This document shows, piece after piece, positions 16,573 to 26,002 of a stretch of 42,114 nt of DNA (position 1 is the first letter of the stretch; each line of letters starts with the position of its first letter). Position numbers and translations under genes: made by a program. The notes beneath the pieces were generated by a model that searched no databases, was not told the origin of the DNA, and was given only the letters and a program-made list of their open reading frames with translations. Source of the stretch: Clostridiaceae bacterium (lineage in GTDB: Bacteria > Bacillota > Clostridia > DSM-8532); NCBI GenBank assembly GCA_012719645.1, contig JAAXZX010000105.1, positions 1 to 42,114 of the forward strand. The letters are read 5' to 3'.

Positions 16573-17022
16573 TTAATCAATCGAAATCTTTTTTGATCCC
16601 TTTGCCTTATCATCCTTGGGAAGTTCAATGGTCAGGATGCCATCCTTGTATGAAGCCTTTATTTCGTCATGCTTAATGTTCTGGATATGGAAGCTGCGCT
16701 TGAAGGAACCGGTGGAACGTTCCCTGTAAATATACCCCTCGGATTCCTCGTTTACTTCCTTTTTGGTATCCACACCAAGCGTCAGAACATCGTCGGATAT
16801 CTCGATACTTATATCTTCCTTGCGAACGCCCGGCATTTCAGCTTCCACAATGTACTCACGGTCGTTTTCCTTCACGTCGGCACGGATAGGTGATGCAAAA
16901 GGTGAAAACCTTGAAAAGAACGGATCCCTGAAGAAATCGTTAAAGAACCGATCAATCCCGAAGAAGTCGTCTCTCCTGGAAACATCGCTGTTTCTCCTGG
17001 AAAAAGGAATTAAGCTGAACAT
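16573..17022 (-). CDS. Small heat-shock protein Hsp20/alpha-crystallin
   Basis: A 149-residue chaperone that holds unfolding proteins. A Phe/Arg-rich N-terminal arm (FFGIDRFFNDFFRDPFF) is followed by the alpha-crystallin domain (about 45-140: EYIVEAEMPGVRKEDISIEI, GSFKRSFHI, ASYKDGILTIELPK), with a short C-terminal tail. The A-x-x-x-G-I-L motif of the family is present as ASYKDGILTIELP. The start has GGAGGTG. Two CtsR boxes and a sigma-A promoter lie upstream, so heat-shock control through CtsR is expected. Confidence 0.95.
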   Translation of the reverse strand: MFSLIPFSRRNSDVSRRDDFFGIDRFFNDFFRDPFFSRFSPFASPIRADVKENDREYIVEAEMPGVRKEDISIEISDDVLTLGVDTKKEVNEESEGYIYRERSTGSFKRSFHIQNIKHDEIKASYKDGILTIELPKDDKAKGSKKISID

Positions 17023-17087
17023 AATAACACCTCCGTTTTTTGTTCTTAGTCTGTTTTGCCGTTAACCCTTTTATCCCGGTTTTTGAT

Positions 17088-17104
17088 TTTGACTTTCTTT
17101 GACC
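17088..17104 (-). promoter_or_regulatory. CtsR operator 1 (proximal)
   Basis: On the minus strand GGTCAAAGAAAGTCAAA is a full match to the CtsR consensus RGTCAAANANRGTCAAA. It covers the expected transcription start region of hsp20, about 70 bp before its start codon. Confidence 0.85.
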
Positions 17105-17113
17105 TTCAAGCAT

Positions 17114-17143
17114 ATTCTACCTTCTATTTCCTCTGATTAGCAA
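17114..17143 (-). promoter_or_regulatory. hsp20 promoter
   Basis: On the minus strand TTGCTA (17138-17143) and TAGAAT (17114-17119) are separated by 18 bp. The two CtsR boxes lie on either side: one just downstream of the -10, one just upstream of the -35. Confidence 0.65.
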
Positions 17144-17150
17144 GTCTGAT

Positions 17151-17167
17151 TTTGACTTTCTTTGACC
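17151..17167 (-). promoter_or_regulatory. CtsR operator 2 (distal)
   Basis: The 17-bp site is identical to the proximal box (GGTCAAAGAAAGTCAAA), and identity extends a few bases on both sides. The two starts are 63 bp apart, about six helical turns, so both dimers face the same side of the DNA. Confidence 0.85.
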
Positions 17168-17238
17168 TTAAATCATGTATTACATGCCGCGGACTCCTTT
17201 TTTCTCTTGTTTTCTTTATTTTTCTCCCCCTTATAGAT

Positions 17239-18789
17239 TCAGAGGACGTTCAGATGATTTCCACGGGTCCAGCGCCTGATATCCTCGACCTTGATAACCC
17301 CGGTCAGCAAAAACGCGGCTCCGATAATGGCAAAGGAGATTGCAGCGGATAGGAGCAGCTGGAACCTTCCCTCCATGGTCCACAATCCGGGAGCCCGCTT
17401 GAAAAGCAGGGAAAGAAGCGTGCCTGTCAGAGCGGCCGCAAGCGGCTTGACAACCCACTCCCCTATATCCACCGACATGCCGGTAATCCTTGATATGTCA
17501 AGGAAATTCAACACGATGGTGACAAGGCTTCCGGCAATCACCCCTGCAATGTATGCATCAACCCCCCAAACGGGAAGGCAGAACCAGACCAGGGCTATCC
17601 GGATGATGCTTCCGGCCAGGGTGTTTATAAGGATGGCGGACTCCCGGGCCAATCCGTTGAGTATTCCCAGCATGGTCTGCTGAAGGTAAAGGAAAACTCC
17701 TGTATATGAGAGCAGATGCAGAATTCCGCCCACATCCTTTCCCGGGAAAATGAACTCGGCTATCTCATGGCTGCACACGGCGAAAAATGATGTGAACAAC
17801 AGTCCCATGGTCAGGGTAAGGCGGATGGACTGTGAGATCTGCCTGTTGGCTGCCATGTACCTTCCTGAGGATACGGCTCCGGCAATGGCGGGAACCAGTG
17901 CTGTGGCCAGCGCCATGGGCAGCATGGACGGGAAGAACACAAGGGGAGCTGCCATCCCGTTGAGTCGCCCCAAGACCTTCAGGCTCTCCTGGAAAGTCAG
18001 CCCGAACAGGACCAGCCTTTGGGGAATGATCAGGCTTTCAGCGGTACCCAGTACGGAAAGCACCAGCCTGTTGGCTGATATGGGTGCAGCGGTCCTGACA
18101 AGCTTAAGAGCAAGGCTGCGGGCGCCTGGTTCAGGTTCCCGGTTGACGCGGTTCTTCAGCCTGTCAAGCTGAAAGGCGCAAAACACGGTGAGGACATTGA
18201 CCGTTTCACCCACCATGAGTCCAAGGGTAGCAAGCAGGCACATGCTTTCAATACCCTTGTTGACAAAATGCGGGTACATGACCATGACAAAAGCGAGCTT
18301 TGACAGTTGCTCCGCTACCTGGCCGACGGCGTTGGGGATAACCCGCTCCTTCCCGTAAAAATATCCTTTATAGGCCGACGCGGCAGCAATCGGCGGGACC
18401 AGGCACAGCATCCAAAGCAGGGATTTACGGGCCCTGAGGTCTTTTGCAAATGCCAGGAGCATAACATCCACATTCAGTATCAGTATCAGCGAAACCACGA
18501 TCCCTGAAAGCAGCACAATCCCTGCTGCCAGCGACGCTATCTTCATGCCTGAACGTGTCCTGCCGGAGGATGTTTCCTCAGCCACAAACCTGGATACGGC
18601 CACAGAGATTCCCGCTGACAGGACCAGGACCAAAAGCGAATATATGGGGACGATGAGCTGGTACAGGCCAAGGCCTTCAGTGCCAATCAGGTTGGCGATG
18701 AAGACGCGGTAAAAGAAGCCTATGACCTTGACCAGGAAACCTGTCACAGACAGTACAGCCGCATTGTATTTCAGTGAGCTACGGGCCAT
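17239..18789 (-). CDS. spoVB: Stage V sporulation protein B-like flippase (MOP superfamily)
   Basis: A 516-residue polytopic membrane protein with about 12-14 hydrophobic helices, beginning SLKYNAAVLSVTGFLVKVIGFFYRVFIANLIG, the classic start of SpoVB/MurJ-like MOP flippases. SpoVB family members move lipid-linked cell-wall precursors and are needed for spore cortex in Bacillus. Many Clostridia carry several paralogues, so this could be SpoVB itself or a vegetative relative. The start has AAGGAG. CATAAGAT upstream, preceded by an AT-rich element, could be a sigma-E promoter, with low certainty. It is divergent from a small hypothetical gene. Confidence 0.85.
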   Translation of the reverse strand: MARSSLKYNAAVLSVTGFLVKVIGFFYRVFIANLIGTEGLGLYQLIVPIYSLLVLVLSAGISVAVSRFVAEETSSGRTRSGMKIASLAAGIVLLSGIVVSLILILNVDVMLLAFAKDLRARKSLLWMLCLVPPIAAASAYKGYFYGKERVIPNAVGQVAEQLSKLAFVMVMYPHFVNKGIESMCLLATLGLMVGETVNVLTVFCAFQLDRLKNRVNREPEPGARSLALKLVRTAAPISANRLVLSVLGTAESLIIPQRLVLFGLTFQESLKVLGRLNGMAAPLVFFPSMLPMALATALVPAIAGAVSSGRYMAANRQISQSIRLTLTMGLLFTSFFAVCSHEIAEFIFPGKDVGGILHLLSYTGVFLYLQQTMLGILNGLARESAILINTLAGSIIRIALVWFCLPVWGVDAYIAGVIAGSLVTIVLNFLDISRITGMSVDIGEWVVKPLAAALTGTLLSLLFKRAPGLWTMEGRFQLLLSAAISFAIIGAAFLLTGVIKVEDIRRWTRGNHLNVL

Positions 18790-18850
18790 GAACAGACTCC
18801 TTCGGCGATCATCCGTCCCTCTAATCTTATGACCTTATCGGTGGTTATAT

Positions 18851-19345
18851 GTGGAAAACCACGGCAGGCAAATACAACGCGGCAAAGCGGATGCAGGCAA
18901 CAGCAGCAAAGACAGCAGCGCCGGTAAGGATATGAACAAAAGCGATGATGACCAAAAAGCACGCGGACTGTCACCTGAAGTCGAAGCAGCCCTGGCCTCA
19001 AAGCAACAGGCTTCGCTGCCCGAAGGCTATTCCCTGGACGTATTCCCCATTATGGACAATTCAGCCATATACGACTCCGGCATACTCATGCATGATGAAG
19101 TTCTGATCGAGTATTACAGAGTCAATGTTTATACAACTCACAGCCTGAAAGAAATCATTGATTTTTATACCAACCCCGAAAACATTGGAGAAATAAGAAG
19201 CTGGAGCGCAGATACCGCATACCAAAACGGATTTGAACTGGGAGGCTATATAAAGGATTATTCCTACTATATCGTCGGCTGGACTGAGACTGTCATGGAT
19301 GTTGAACTTTCATATTACAAACTTCTTCTTTATCCGGACTGGTGA
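18851..19345 (+). CDS. Hypothetical protein, first of two homologous domains
   Basis: A 164-residue protein not recognised. Residues 1-45 are hydrophilic and look disordered (Ser/Asp/Lys-rich). Residues about 60-164 form a compact domain with VNVYTTHSLKEIIDFYTN and a C-terminal strand pattern (ELSYYKLLLYPD). The same pattern occurs in the next reading frame, in phase after this gene's TGA. No signal peptide is visible; the open frame begins just after a TGA at 18830, so a secretion signal may have been lost. The start is uncertain (GTG 18851 with weak GGTGG; ATG 18931 also possible). It may be the 5' half of a broken gene. Confidence 0.5.
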   Translation: MENHGRQIQRGKADAGNSSKDSSAGKDMNKSDDDQKARGLSPEVEAALASKQQASLPEGYSLDVFPIMDNSAIYDSGILMHDEVLIEYYRVNVYTTHSLKEIIDFYTNPENIGEIRSWSADTAYQNGFELGGYIKDYSYYIVGWTETVMDVELSYYKLLLYPDW

Positions 19346-19609
19346 ATGGGGTACCTTAGGCCAGAAAAGAAACACGGGGGGATGTCCCTCGAGATATACA
19401 CATCTCACACTCTTGATGAGGTGCTGGCATTCTACCAGGAAGTTCTTGGAGGAATCGAGAACGAGAGCTTAATGACCGACGATGATTCGTTCGATTTTAG
19501 CGGACACGCATGTGGTTATGATTTCGTGATCAGGGCCAATAAGGAAGTTAAAAACGGCGCTGAACTGGTTTATTATACACTTAATCTTCAGTTATACAAT
19601 GAATTTTGA
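19346..19609 (+). CDS. Hypothetical protein, second homologous domain after in-frame TGA
   Basis: An 87-residue frame that begins with ATG directly after the TGA stop of the preceding gene and in the same frame. Its pattern LEIYTSHTLDEVLAFYQEVLG and ELVYYTLNLQLYN repeats that of the preceding domain, so the two are duplicates. Either they are a translationally coupled pair, or one two-domain gene interrupted by a nonsense mutation (TGG TGA ATG). The sequence after the TGA shows no convincing selenocysteine element. Function is unknown. Confidence 0.45.
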   Translation: MGYLRPEKKHGGMSLEIYTSHTLDEVLAFYQEVLGGIENESLMTDDDSFDFSGHACGYDFVIRANKEVKNGAELVYYTLNLQLYNEF

Positions 19610-19643
19610 CGGACTGCCCGGGAAAACCCATCTGACTGAATAA

Positions 19644-19678
19644 AGGGGCTGCTTCAGCGTGAAGCAGCCTTTTTGTTT
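19644..19678 (+). terminator. Terminator after the two-domain hypothetical genes
   Basis: GGCTGCTTCA pairs with TGAAGCAGCC across GCG and is followed by TTTTTGTTTT. It separates this locus from nfnA. Confidence 0.85.
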
Positions 19679-19726
19679 TCTTCAGCCAGCTCTTACCATT
19701 ATAATGTTAAATTGATAATCAACGCC

Positions 19727-19755
19727 TTCACTAACAAGAGATCTACGTGTATAAT
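19727..19755 (+). promoter_or_regulatory. Promoter of nfnAB
   Basis: TTCACT (19727-19732) and a perfect TATAAT (19750-19755) are separated by 17 bp, 34 bp before the nfnA start. Confidence 0.65.
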
Positions 19756-19789
19756 TAAACCTAAAGCTTATAACAAAGGAGATATAAAG

Positions 19790-20635
19790 ATGTACAGAAT
19801 TCTGCGAAAGGAGACACTTAACCCCCAGGTTACACTGCTTGAGATAGATGCGCCATATGTGGCGCGCAAGGCAGAACCCGGCCAGTTTGTCATACTGAGG
19901 GTTCAAGAGGACGGAGAGAGAATTCCCCTGACGATTGCCGATTATGACAGGGATAAGGGCTCGGTGACCATCATCTTCCAGGAAGTGGGCGCCACCACAA
20001 AACTCCTGGGAAGCCTTGAGGCGGGGGGCAGTATTGCTGATTTCTGCGGCCCTTTGGGCAATCCATCCCATTTTGAAGGCGTCAGGAAAGCAGCCGTGAT
20101 AGGCGGCGGCCTGGGCACCGCAATAGCCTATCCCCAGGCAAAGAAACTTTTTTCAATGGGTGTTGACACCGATGTTATCATGGGTTTCAGAAGCAAGGAC
20201 CTCATTATCCTTGAGGATGAGATGGCCAAGGTTTCCAGCCGCATGTTCGTCACCACTGACGACGGTTCCAACGGAACCCGCGGTTTCGTTTCAGACATCC
20301 TGAAGAAACTCCTTGAAGATGGCGAGCGGTATGACGTGGTCATAGCCATCGGTCCTCCCATCATGATGAAGGTGGTTTGCGACGTCACAAGGCCTTATGG
20401 CATAAAAACCATCGTCAGCCTCAACCCCATCATGATTGACGGCACAGGCATGTGCGGCGGATGCCGGGTCACGGTAGGCGGCGAAACAAAATTCGCCTGT
20501 GTGGACGGACCTGACTTTGACGGGCACGAGGTCGATTTCACGCAACTGATAAGGCGGCTTTCCATGTACAGGGACGAAGAAAGGGAATCCCTTGATCGCC
20601 ATGAATGCCGGCTGGGAGGTGTGCTCAATGGCTAA
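19790..20635 (+). CDS. nfnA: NADH-dependent ferredoxin:NADP+ oxidoreductase subunit A
   Basis: A 281-residue iron-sulfur flavoprotein. It has an FAD-binding ferredoxin-reductase domain (about 1-95; GQFVILRV, RIPLTIADYD), an NAD-binding domain (GGGLGTAIAYPQAKKL), and a C-terminal [2Fe-2S] site with DGTGMCGGC and FACVDGPDFDGHEVD. Together with NfnB it couples NADH and reduced ferredoxin to NADP+ reduction by flavin-based electron bifurcation. The start is ATG 19790 behind AAAGGAGATATAA. Its 3' end overlaps nfnB by 8 bp. The same architecture appears in sulfide/dihydroorotate dehydrogenase-like proteins, but the paired gene makes Nfn the better call. Confidence 0.88.
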   Translation: MYRILRKETLNPQVTLLEIDAPYVARKAEPGQFVILRVQEDGERIPLTIADYDRDKGSVTIIFQEVGATTKLLGSLEAGGSIADFCGPLGNPSHFEGVRKAAVIGGGLGTAIAYPQAKKLFSMGVDTDVIMGFRSKDLIILEDEMAKVSSRMFVTTDDGSNGTRGFVSDILKKLLEDGERYDVVIAIGPPIMMKVVCDVTRPYGIKTIVSLNPIMIDGTGMCGGCRVTVGGETKFACVDGPDFDGHEVDFTQLIRRLSMYRDEERESLDRHECRLGGVLNG

Positions 20636-22022
20636 TATGTCCCTTAAGAAGGTTCCCATGCCGGAACAGGATCCCCAGGTAAGAAACCGGAATTTTTCCG
20701 AGGTTGCCCTGGGCTATACCGGGGAAATGGCAGTCGAAGAAGCCGGAAGATGCCTCAACTGCAAGCACAGGCCCTGCATGTCCGGCTGTCCTGTCAATGT
20801 CAGGATACCCGAGTTTATTATGCATATCGCAGCCGGAGAATTCGAGAAGGCTTATGAGACCATATATGAAACCAACAGCCTTCCTGCCATCTGCGGAAGG
20901 GTCTGCCCCCAGGAAACCCAGTGCGAGCAGAAATGCGTACGCGGAATCAAGGGCGAACCGGTAGCCATCGGAAGGCTGGAACGCTTTGCCGCCGACTGGT
21001 ACATGAAGAATATAAAAAAGCAGGCCGCTAAAACGCCGAGAAACGGCAAGAAGGCGGCTGTGATAGGCTCAGGACCTGCCGGACTTACCTGCGCCGGCGA
21101 TCTGGCCAAGATGGGCTATGACGTTACCATTATTGAGGCTTTCCATAAAGCCGGGGGCGTACTGGTATATGGCATACCCGAGTTCAGGCTCCCCAAGGAC
21201 CTGGTAGAAAAGGAGATCGAAGCCCTGAAGGCCCTTGGCGTGGAAATACGCACAAATATGGTCATCGGGAAAACGCTGACCATTGATGATATCTTCAACG
21301 AAGGATACGAGGCAATATTCATCGGATCAGGCGCCGGACTTCCCTCGTTCATGGGGATACCCGGAGAAAACCTGAACGGTGTATACTCGGCCAATGAGTT
21401 CCTTACCAGGATAAACCTGATGAAGGCATATATGTTCCCCCAGGCCGCCACGCCCGTTAAATGCGGCAGGAATGTGGCGGTGGTGGGCGGCGGAAATGTT
21501 GCCATGGACGCCGCCAGAAGCGCCAAGCGCCTTGGAGCCGAGAACGTATATATCGTTTACAGGCGTTCCGAGGCCGAGATGCCGGCAAGGATTGAGGAGG
21601 TCCATCACGCCAAGGAAGAGGGAATTATATTCAAACTCCTCACCAACCCTACCCGGATTCTTGGCGATGACAACGGCTGGGTCAGCGGCATGGAATGCGT
21701 GAATATGGAACTGGGCGAACCGGATGCCTCGGGAAGAAGACGCCCGGTTACCGTCCAGGGATCCGAGCATGTCATTGACGTGGATACGGTCATAATAGCC
21801 ATCGGAACATCACCCAACCCTCTTATCAGGAGCACTACCCCGGGCCTTGAGACCAACAAATGGGGGTGCATCGTAGCCGATGAGGATACCGGCAAAACCT
21901 CCAGGGAGGGTGTATTCGCAGGAGGAGACGCCGTGACAGGCGCGGCTACCGTCATCCTGGCAATGGGCGCCGGGAAAAAGGCAGCAAAGGCCATGGACGA
22001 ATACATAAGGTCAAAGGGATAA
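20628..22022 (+). CDS. nfnB: NfnB / GltA-like NADPH-binding flavoprotein
   Basis: A 464-residue partner of NfnA. Two cysteine clusters near the N-terminus (CLNCKHRPCMSGCPV and CGRVCPQETQCEQKC) bind two [4Fe-4S] centres. They are followed by an FAD-binding GSGPAGL, an NADP-binding AVVGGGNVAMDAARS segment and a C-terminal FAD contact (GVFAGGDAVTGAATV). It is homologous to the small subunit of glutamate synthase and is often labelled gltA in annotations, but the tight pairing with nfnA favours the bifurcating enzyme. The start ATG has GGGAGGTG upstream inside nfnA. It is followed by a strong terminator. Confidence 0.88.
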   Translation: MANMSLKKVPMPEQDPQVRNRNFSEVALGYTGEMAVEEAGRCLNCKHRPCMSGCPVNVRIPEFIMHIAAGEFEKAYETIYETNSLPAICGRVCPQETQCEQKCVRGIKGEPVAIGRLERFAADWYMKNIKKQAAKTPRNGKKAAVIGSGPAGLTCAGDLAKMGYDVTIIEAFHKAGGVLVYGIPEFRLPKDLVEKEIEALKALGVEIRTNMVIGKTLTIDDIFNEGYEAIFIGSGAGLPSFMGIPGENLNGVYSANEFLTRINLMKAYMFPQAATPVKCGRNVAVVGGGNVAMDAARSAKRLGAENVYIVYRRSEAEMPARIEEVHHAKEEGIIFKLLTNPTRILGDDNGWVSGMECVNMELGEPDASGRRRPVTVQGSEHVIDVDTVIIAIGTSPNPLIRSTTPGLETNKWGCIVADEDTGKTSREGVFAGGDAVTGAATVILAMGAGKKAAKAMDEYIRSKG

Positions 22023-22040
22023 ATTTGAACTTAACAAGCG

Positions 22041-22068
22041 GAGATGCCGGGAGGCATCTCTTTTTTTT
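22041..22068 (+). terminator. Terminator of nfnAB
   Basis: GAGATGCC pairs with GGCATCTC across GGGA and is followed by eight T residues, 18 bp after the nfnB stop. Confidence 0.92.
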
Positions 22069-22128
22069 GCCGTGCAGAACTGTTGCGGTCCTCCGGTATG
22101 GCATACCGCACAGTTTCAACATATAAAT

Positions 22129-22147
22129 ATTTTGCAATTTGCAAAAT
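22129..22147. promoter_or_regulatory. 19-bp palindrome upstream of the gdhA promoter
   Basis: ATTTTGCAA and TTGCAAAAT are perfect 9-bp arms around a single T, ending 6 bp before the -35 box. Its position suits an activator or repressor site for gdhA. A second, shorter dyad (CGGTATG G CATACCG, 22094-22108) lies further upstream. The regulator is unknown. Confidence 0.5.
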
Positions 22148-22153
22148 TTGTTC

Positions 22154-22182
22154 TTGCATAACAAGGGATACCCTGTTATAAT
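22154..22182 (+). promoter_or_regulatory. Promoter of gdhA
   Basis: TTGCAT (22154-22159) and a perfect TATAAT (22177-22182) are spaced by 17 bp. Transcription would begin near 22189, leaving an untranslated leader of about 170 bases before gdhA. The leader contains a possible 26-codon frame (ATG 22189) that would start at or near the 5' end of the RNA; otherwise nothing else is recognised in 22069-22361. Confidence 0.75.
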
Positions 22183-22358
22183 TGTTTCATGAAAAAAATT
22201 GTTAATTTACAATTTACTGTATGCATCATTTTAGAGAAATATTGGAAGTATCGGCGTTACGGGTTTTAAGCTGGAAATGACATCCAATATTTATGAAAAA
22301 CACGATGTGCAAGTTGTATTATGCATACATTCATTTTACGCCATGAATTGGGGGATAA

Positions 22359-23699
<1,341 letters not shown>

Positions 23700-23759
23700 G
23701 CCGGATATTTTCCGGTAACGGCAAGACGAATAACCTGTATCACTGAAGGATTCAATAAA

Positions 23760-23794
23760 GACGGACCGGCTTTTGCAGCCGGCCGTCCTTTTTA
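23760..23794 (+). terminator. Terminator of gdhA
   Basis: GACGGACCGGC pairs with GCCGGCCGTC (one bulged A) across TTTTGCA and runs into CTTTTTATT. Confidence 0.8.
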
Positions 23795-23966
23795 TTGCCG
23801 CAAAACGCCTGTCATGGCTGTATCAATGTACCGGGTCCGGCCTGTGGCCTCCCCCGCTGCCCGATAATCTTATGTTCTAAAAACAGGGCAAGTCCATATA
23901 CATTAAACAACTGGCATAATTGCCGCATGCCCGGACCTGGGACATGCCACGGGGGATGTGATAACT

Positions 23967-25073
23967 TTGCTGGATGGTCTTATAGGCTTATACAGCCAAC
24001 TGGGCGGTGTGGGCACCTTCATAACCCTGCTGATCATGGTTATCTTTATCGGCGCGTCCTATGCCAACATACTGGTCAGGAGAAGGTATATCAGCCTTTC
24101 CGAAGAGTTGGCCGGTTACTGCGCCGGAGAATTGAAAAACTTCTCCTCCGGCATGCTCAGATGGATTGATGAAGAATACCGGGAGGCGGCCGGGAGCGGC
24201 CTCTCCGGCATCAACACCCTCTCGGTCATCCAGGCAGGCATGGAGATATTCATGAAACCCTGCATACTTGCTGAGAGGCTCCTTAAAAAGACCAACTCGC
24301 TCCTCATCACCACCGGCCTGTTCGGAACCTTCATCGGGCTGACTTATGCGGTAGGGAATATGGGCGATATCATGTCCAGCACCAGCGCCGACACGCTGAT
24401 GCGAGAAACCGGCGCAGATATACTGGCGCTCCTGGTATCGTCCTTCCAGGGTATGGCTGTTGCCTTTGTGACAAGCCTATTCGGGACGGGTTTTTCCATC
24501 CTTTTCATGATTATATCCTCCCTGTTCAGCGCCGCGGGTGCGAAAGACATGCTGGTCACCCAACTGGAAGAATACCTGGATGTCAGGGTGGCCTCTGAGG
24601 CCATGGAAGAGCTGCGTCATAAAGGAAAAAAGGATGAGGAACAGGCCCGTAAGACAACACAGGCCATGACCGAAGCCATCCGCATCTTCGAGAAGGTGGT
24701 GTCCGATTTCTCGGACAGTCTCAGGGGCGTTAAGAACTTCAACGAGGACCTCTCCGCCAATATCGACAGGATACAGGCGAGCGCCGGATTTCTATGCAGT
24801 TCCCTGGACAGGACATCCGAAACGCTTTTTGAAAACGGCGTAAGGATCGGCAAATGCGCGGGGACGCTGGAGGCTGTCTCAGCGGAGATACAGGCCGGCA
24901 GCCAGAGGCTGGAAAACATGGCCTCGGTCATCTCCCAGCTCAGGCTCAGCCTGGATGATTCCCGCAAGGATCGGGAGATCTTCCTTAAAACCGTCCATGA
25001 GATACCGGACAAGCTGTTGAATTACCATGAGGCTGCCGTGGCCAGCGTCGACAGAAAGCAGGTGAATTCATGA
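23967..25073 (+). CDS. MotA/TolQ/ExbB-type ion channel protein (ZorA-like)
   Basis: A 368-residue membrane protein. Hydrophobic helices lie near residues 14-32, 107-127 and 140-180; the latter two (TTGLFGTFIGLTYAVGNM and LLVSSFQGMAVAFVTSLFGTGFSILFM) form the channel core seen in MotA, ExbB, TolQ and ZorA. The last 160 residues are hydrophilic and strongly helical, as in the tail of ZorA, although shorter. I chose TTG 23967 because GGATGTGAT, a near-perfect ribosome site, lies 4 bp upstream; GTG 23958 falls within that site. It overlaps the next gene as ATGA. The pair probably forms a proton- or sodium-driven stator. No flagellar, Tol or Zorya effector genes are nearby. Confidence 0.82.
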   Translation: MLDGLIGLYSQLGGVGTFITLLIMVIFIGASYANILVRRRYISLSEELAGYCAGELKNFSSGMLRWIDEEYREAAGSGLSGINTLSVIQAGMEIFMKPCILAERLLKKTNSLLITTGLFGTFIGLTYAVGNMGDIMSSTSADTLMRETGADILALLVSSFQGMAVAFVTSLFGTGFSILFMIISSLFSAAGAKDMLVTQLEEYLDVRVASEAMEELRHKGKKDEEQARKTTQAMTEAIRIFEKVVSDFSDSLRGVKNFNEDLSANIDRIQASAGFLCSSLDRTSETLFENGVRIGKCAGTLEAVSAEIQAGSQRLENMASVISQLRLSLDDSRKDREIFLKTVHEIPDKLLNYHEAAVASVDRKQVNS

Positions 25074-26002
25074 AACTGTCAGGATTAAGGCGGGAAACCG
25101 AGGAGGAATCCTTCTGGCCTTCCTTTACCGATGTCATGTCCTCCCTGGTGTTCGTCCTGTTTTTCTTCATTATAATAATGGTCATACGCCAGATAGTAAA
25201 TGCCAGCGTATGGGATGCCAGGCTCCTTAAGGCTGACCAGGCCCTGGCAGGCAAGCAGCGGCAGCTTGAAGCCCTGAACAGCAGCCTTGAATCGGTAAGC
25301 CAGGAACTGGACATCAAGATGGGGCAGCTTGAGAACCTGGAAAGCGCCCTCAGCGAAAGGGAAGCCGAGATAGAAAGCCTCATGGGCCAATTGGAGCAGG
25401 ACAGGGCTGCCCTTTTGCAGAAAGAGCAGGAACTGGCAGAGGTCAGGTCAAGGCTCCAGGAGATCTCGGTCCTTCGCCTGAGCATCCTGGGCCAGGTGAA
25501 GGATTCCATAGAAAAGGAACTGGGGTCCGTCCTCTCTAACGGAGGAGAGCCCCTTGTGGCTATCGACGATAACGCCAACCTCGTCATCAACAGCAGCCTG
25601 CTTTTCGACAAGGGAAGCAGCCGGATATCCCCCAGCGGCCATAAGCTCCTGGAGAAGTTCGCGCTGGCCTTCGAAAGGATACTCAGCGACCCAGAGACCA
25701 GGAAGAATATCGACTCCATCATCGTATCGGGATATGCCGATTCGGACGATACCTTCGACTACAACTACAACCTGTCCTGCCAGCGCGCCATAGCCGTCAT
25801 AGTTTCCATGATGAAAAGCAACCCGGTGCTGGAAACCGCTTACGGAGCTTATTTCCAGGCATCGGGCTTCTCCGAGTTCAGACCTGTGGCCCTGGGCGAG
25901 GACGAAGCCGCCAAGAGCAAAAACAGGCGTATCCAGATCTCCATCAACATCAAGGATGCAAATATCCAGAAGATAATCACCGACTATATGTCAGGGCAGT
26001 AG
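25070..26002 (+). CDS. OmpA/MotB-domain protein (ZorB-like) with coiled coil
   Basis: A 310-residue partner of the preceding channel protein. A short cytosolic start is followed by FWPSFTDVMSSLVFVLFFFIIIM, one transmembrane helix (about 22-41) with an acidic residue (D21) at its mouth, as in the ion-carrying Asp of MotB/ZorB. Residues about 50-140 are a long coiled coil. Residues about 160-300 are an OmpA-like peptidoglycan-binding domain (LLFDKGSSRISPSGHKLL, IIVSGYADSDD, NYNLSCQRAIAVI, KSKNRRIQISI). The coiled coil is longer than in typical ZorB. The 3' end overlaps the convergent M20 peptidase gene by 26 bp. Confidence 0.85.
   Translation: MKLSGLRRETEEESFWPSFTDVMSSLVFVLFFFIIIMVIRQIVNASVWDARLLKADQALAGKQRQLEALNSSLESVSQELDIKMGQLENLESALSEREAEIESLMGQLEQDRAALLQKEQELAEVRSRLQEISVLRLSILGQVKDSIEKELGSVLSNGGEPLVAIDDNANLVINSSLLFDKGSSRISPSGHKLLEKFALAFERILSDPETRKNIDSIIVSGYADSDDTFDYNYNLSCQRAIAVIVSMMKSNPVLETAYGAYFQASGFSEFRPVALGEDEAAKSKNRRIQISINIKDANIQKIITDYMSGQ

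Noticed and set aside
19343..19345. In-frame TGA as a possible selenocysteine codon
   Set aside because: No convincing stem-loop with a suitable apical loop follows within the usual distance, and the TGA falls between two repeated domains rather than in a redox motif.
23967..26002. A complete Zorya defence system
   Set aside because: No ZorC, ZorD or ZorE-type gene is present within several kilobases on either side. The neighbours are ordinary metabolic genes.
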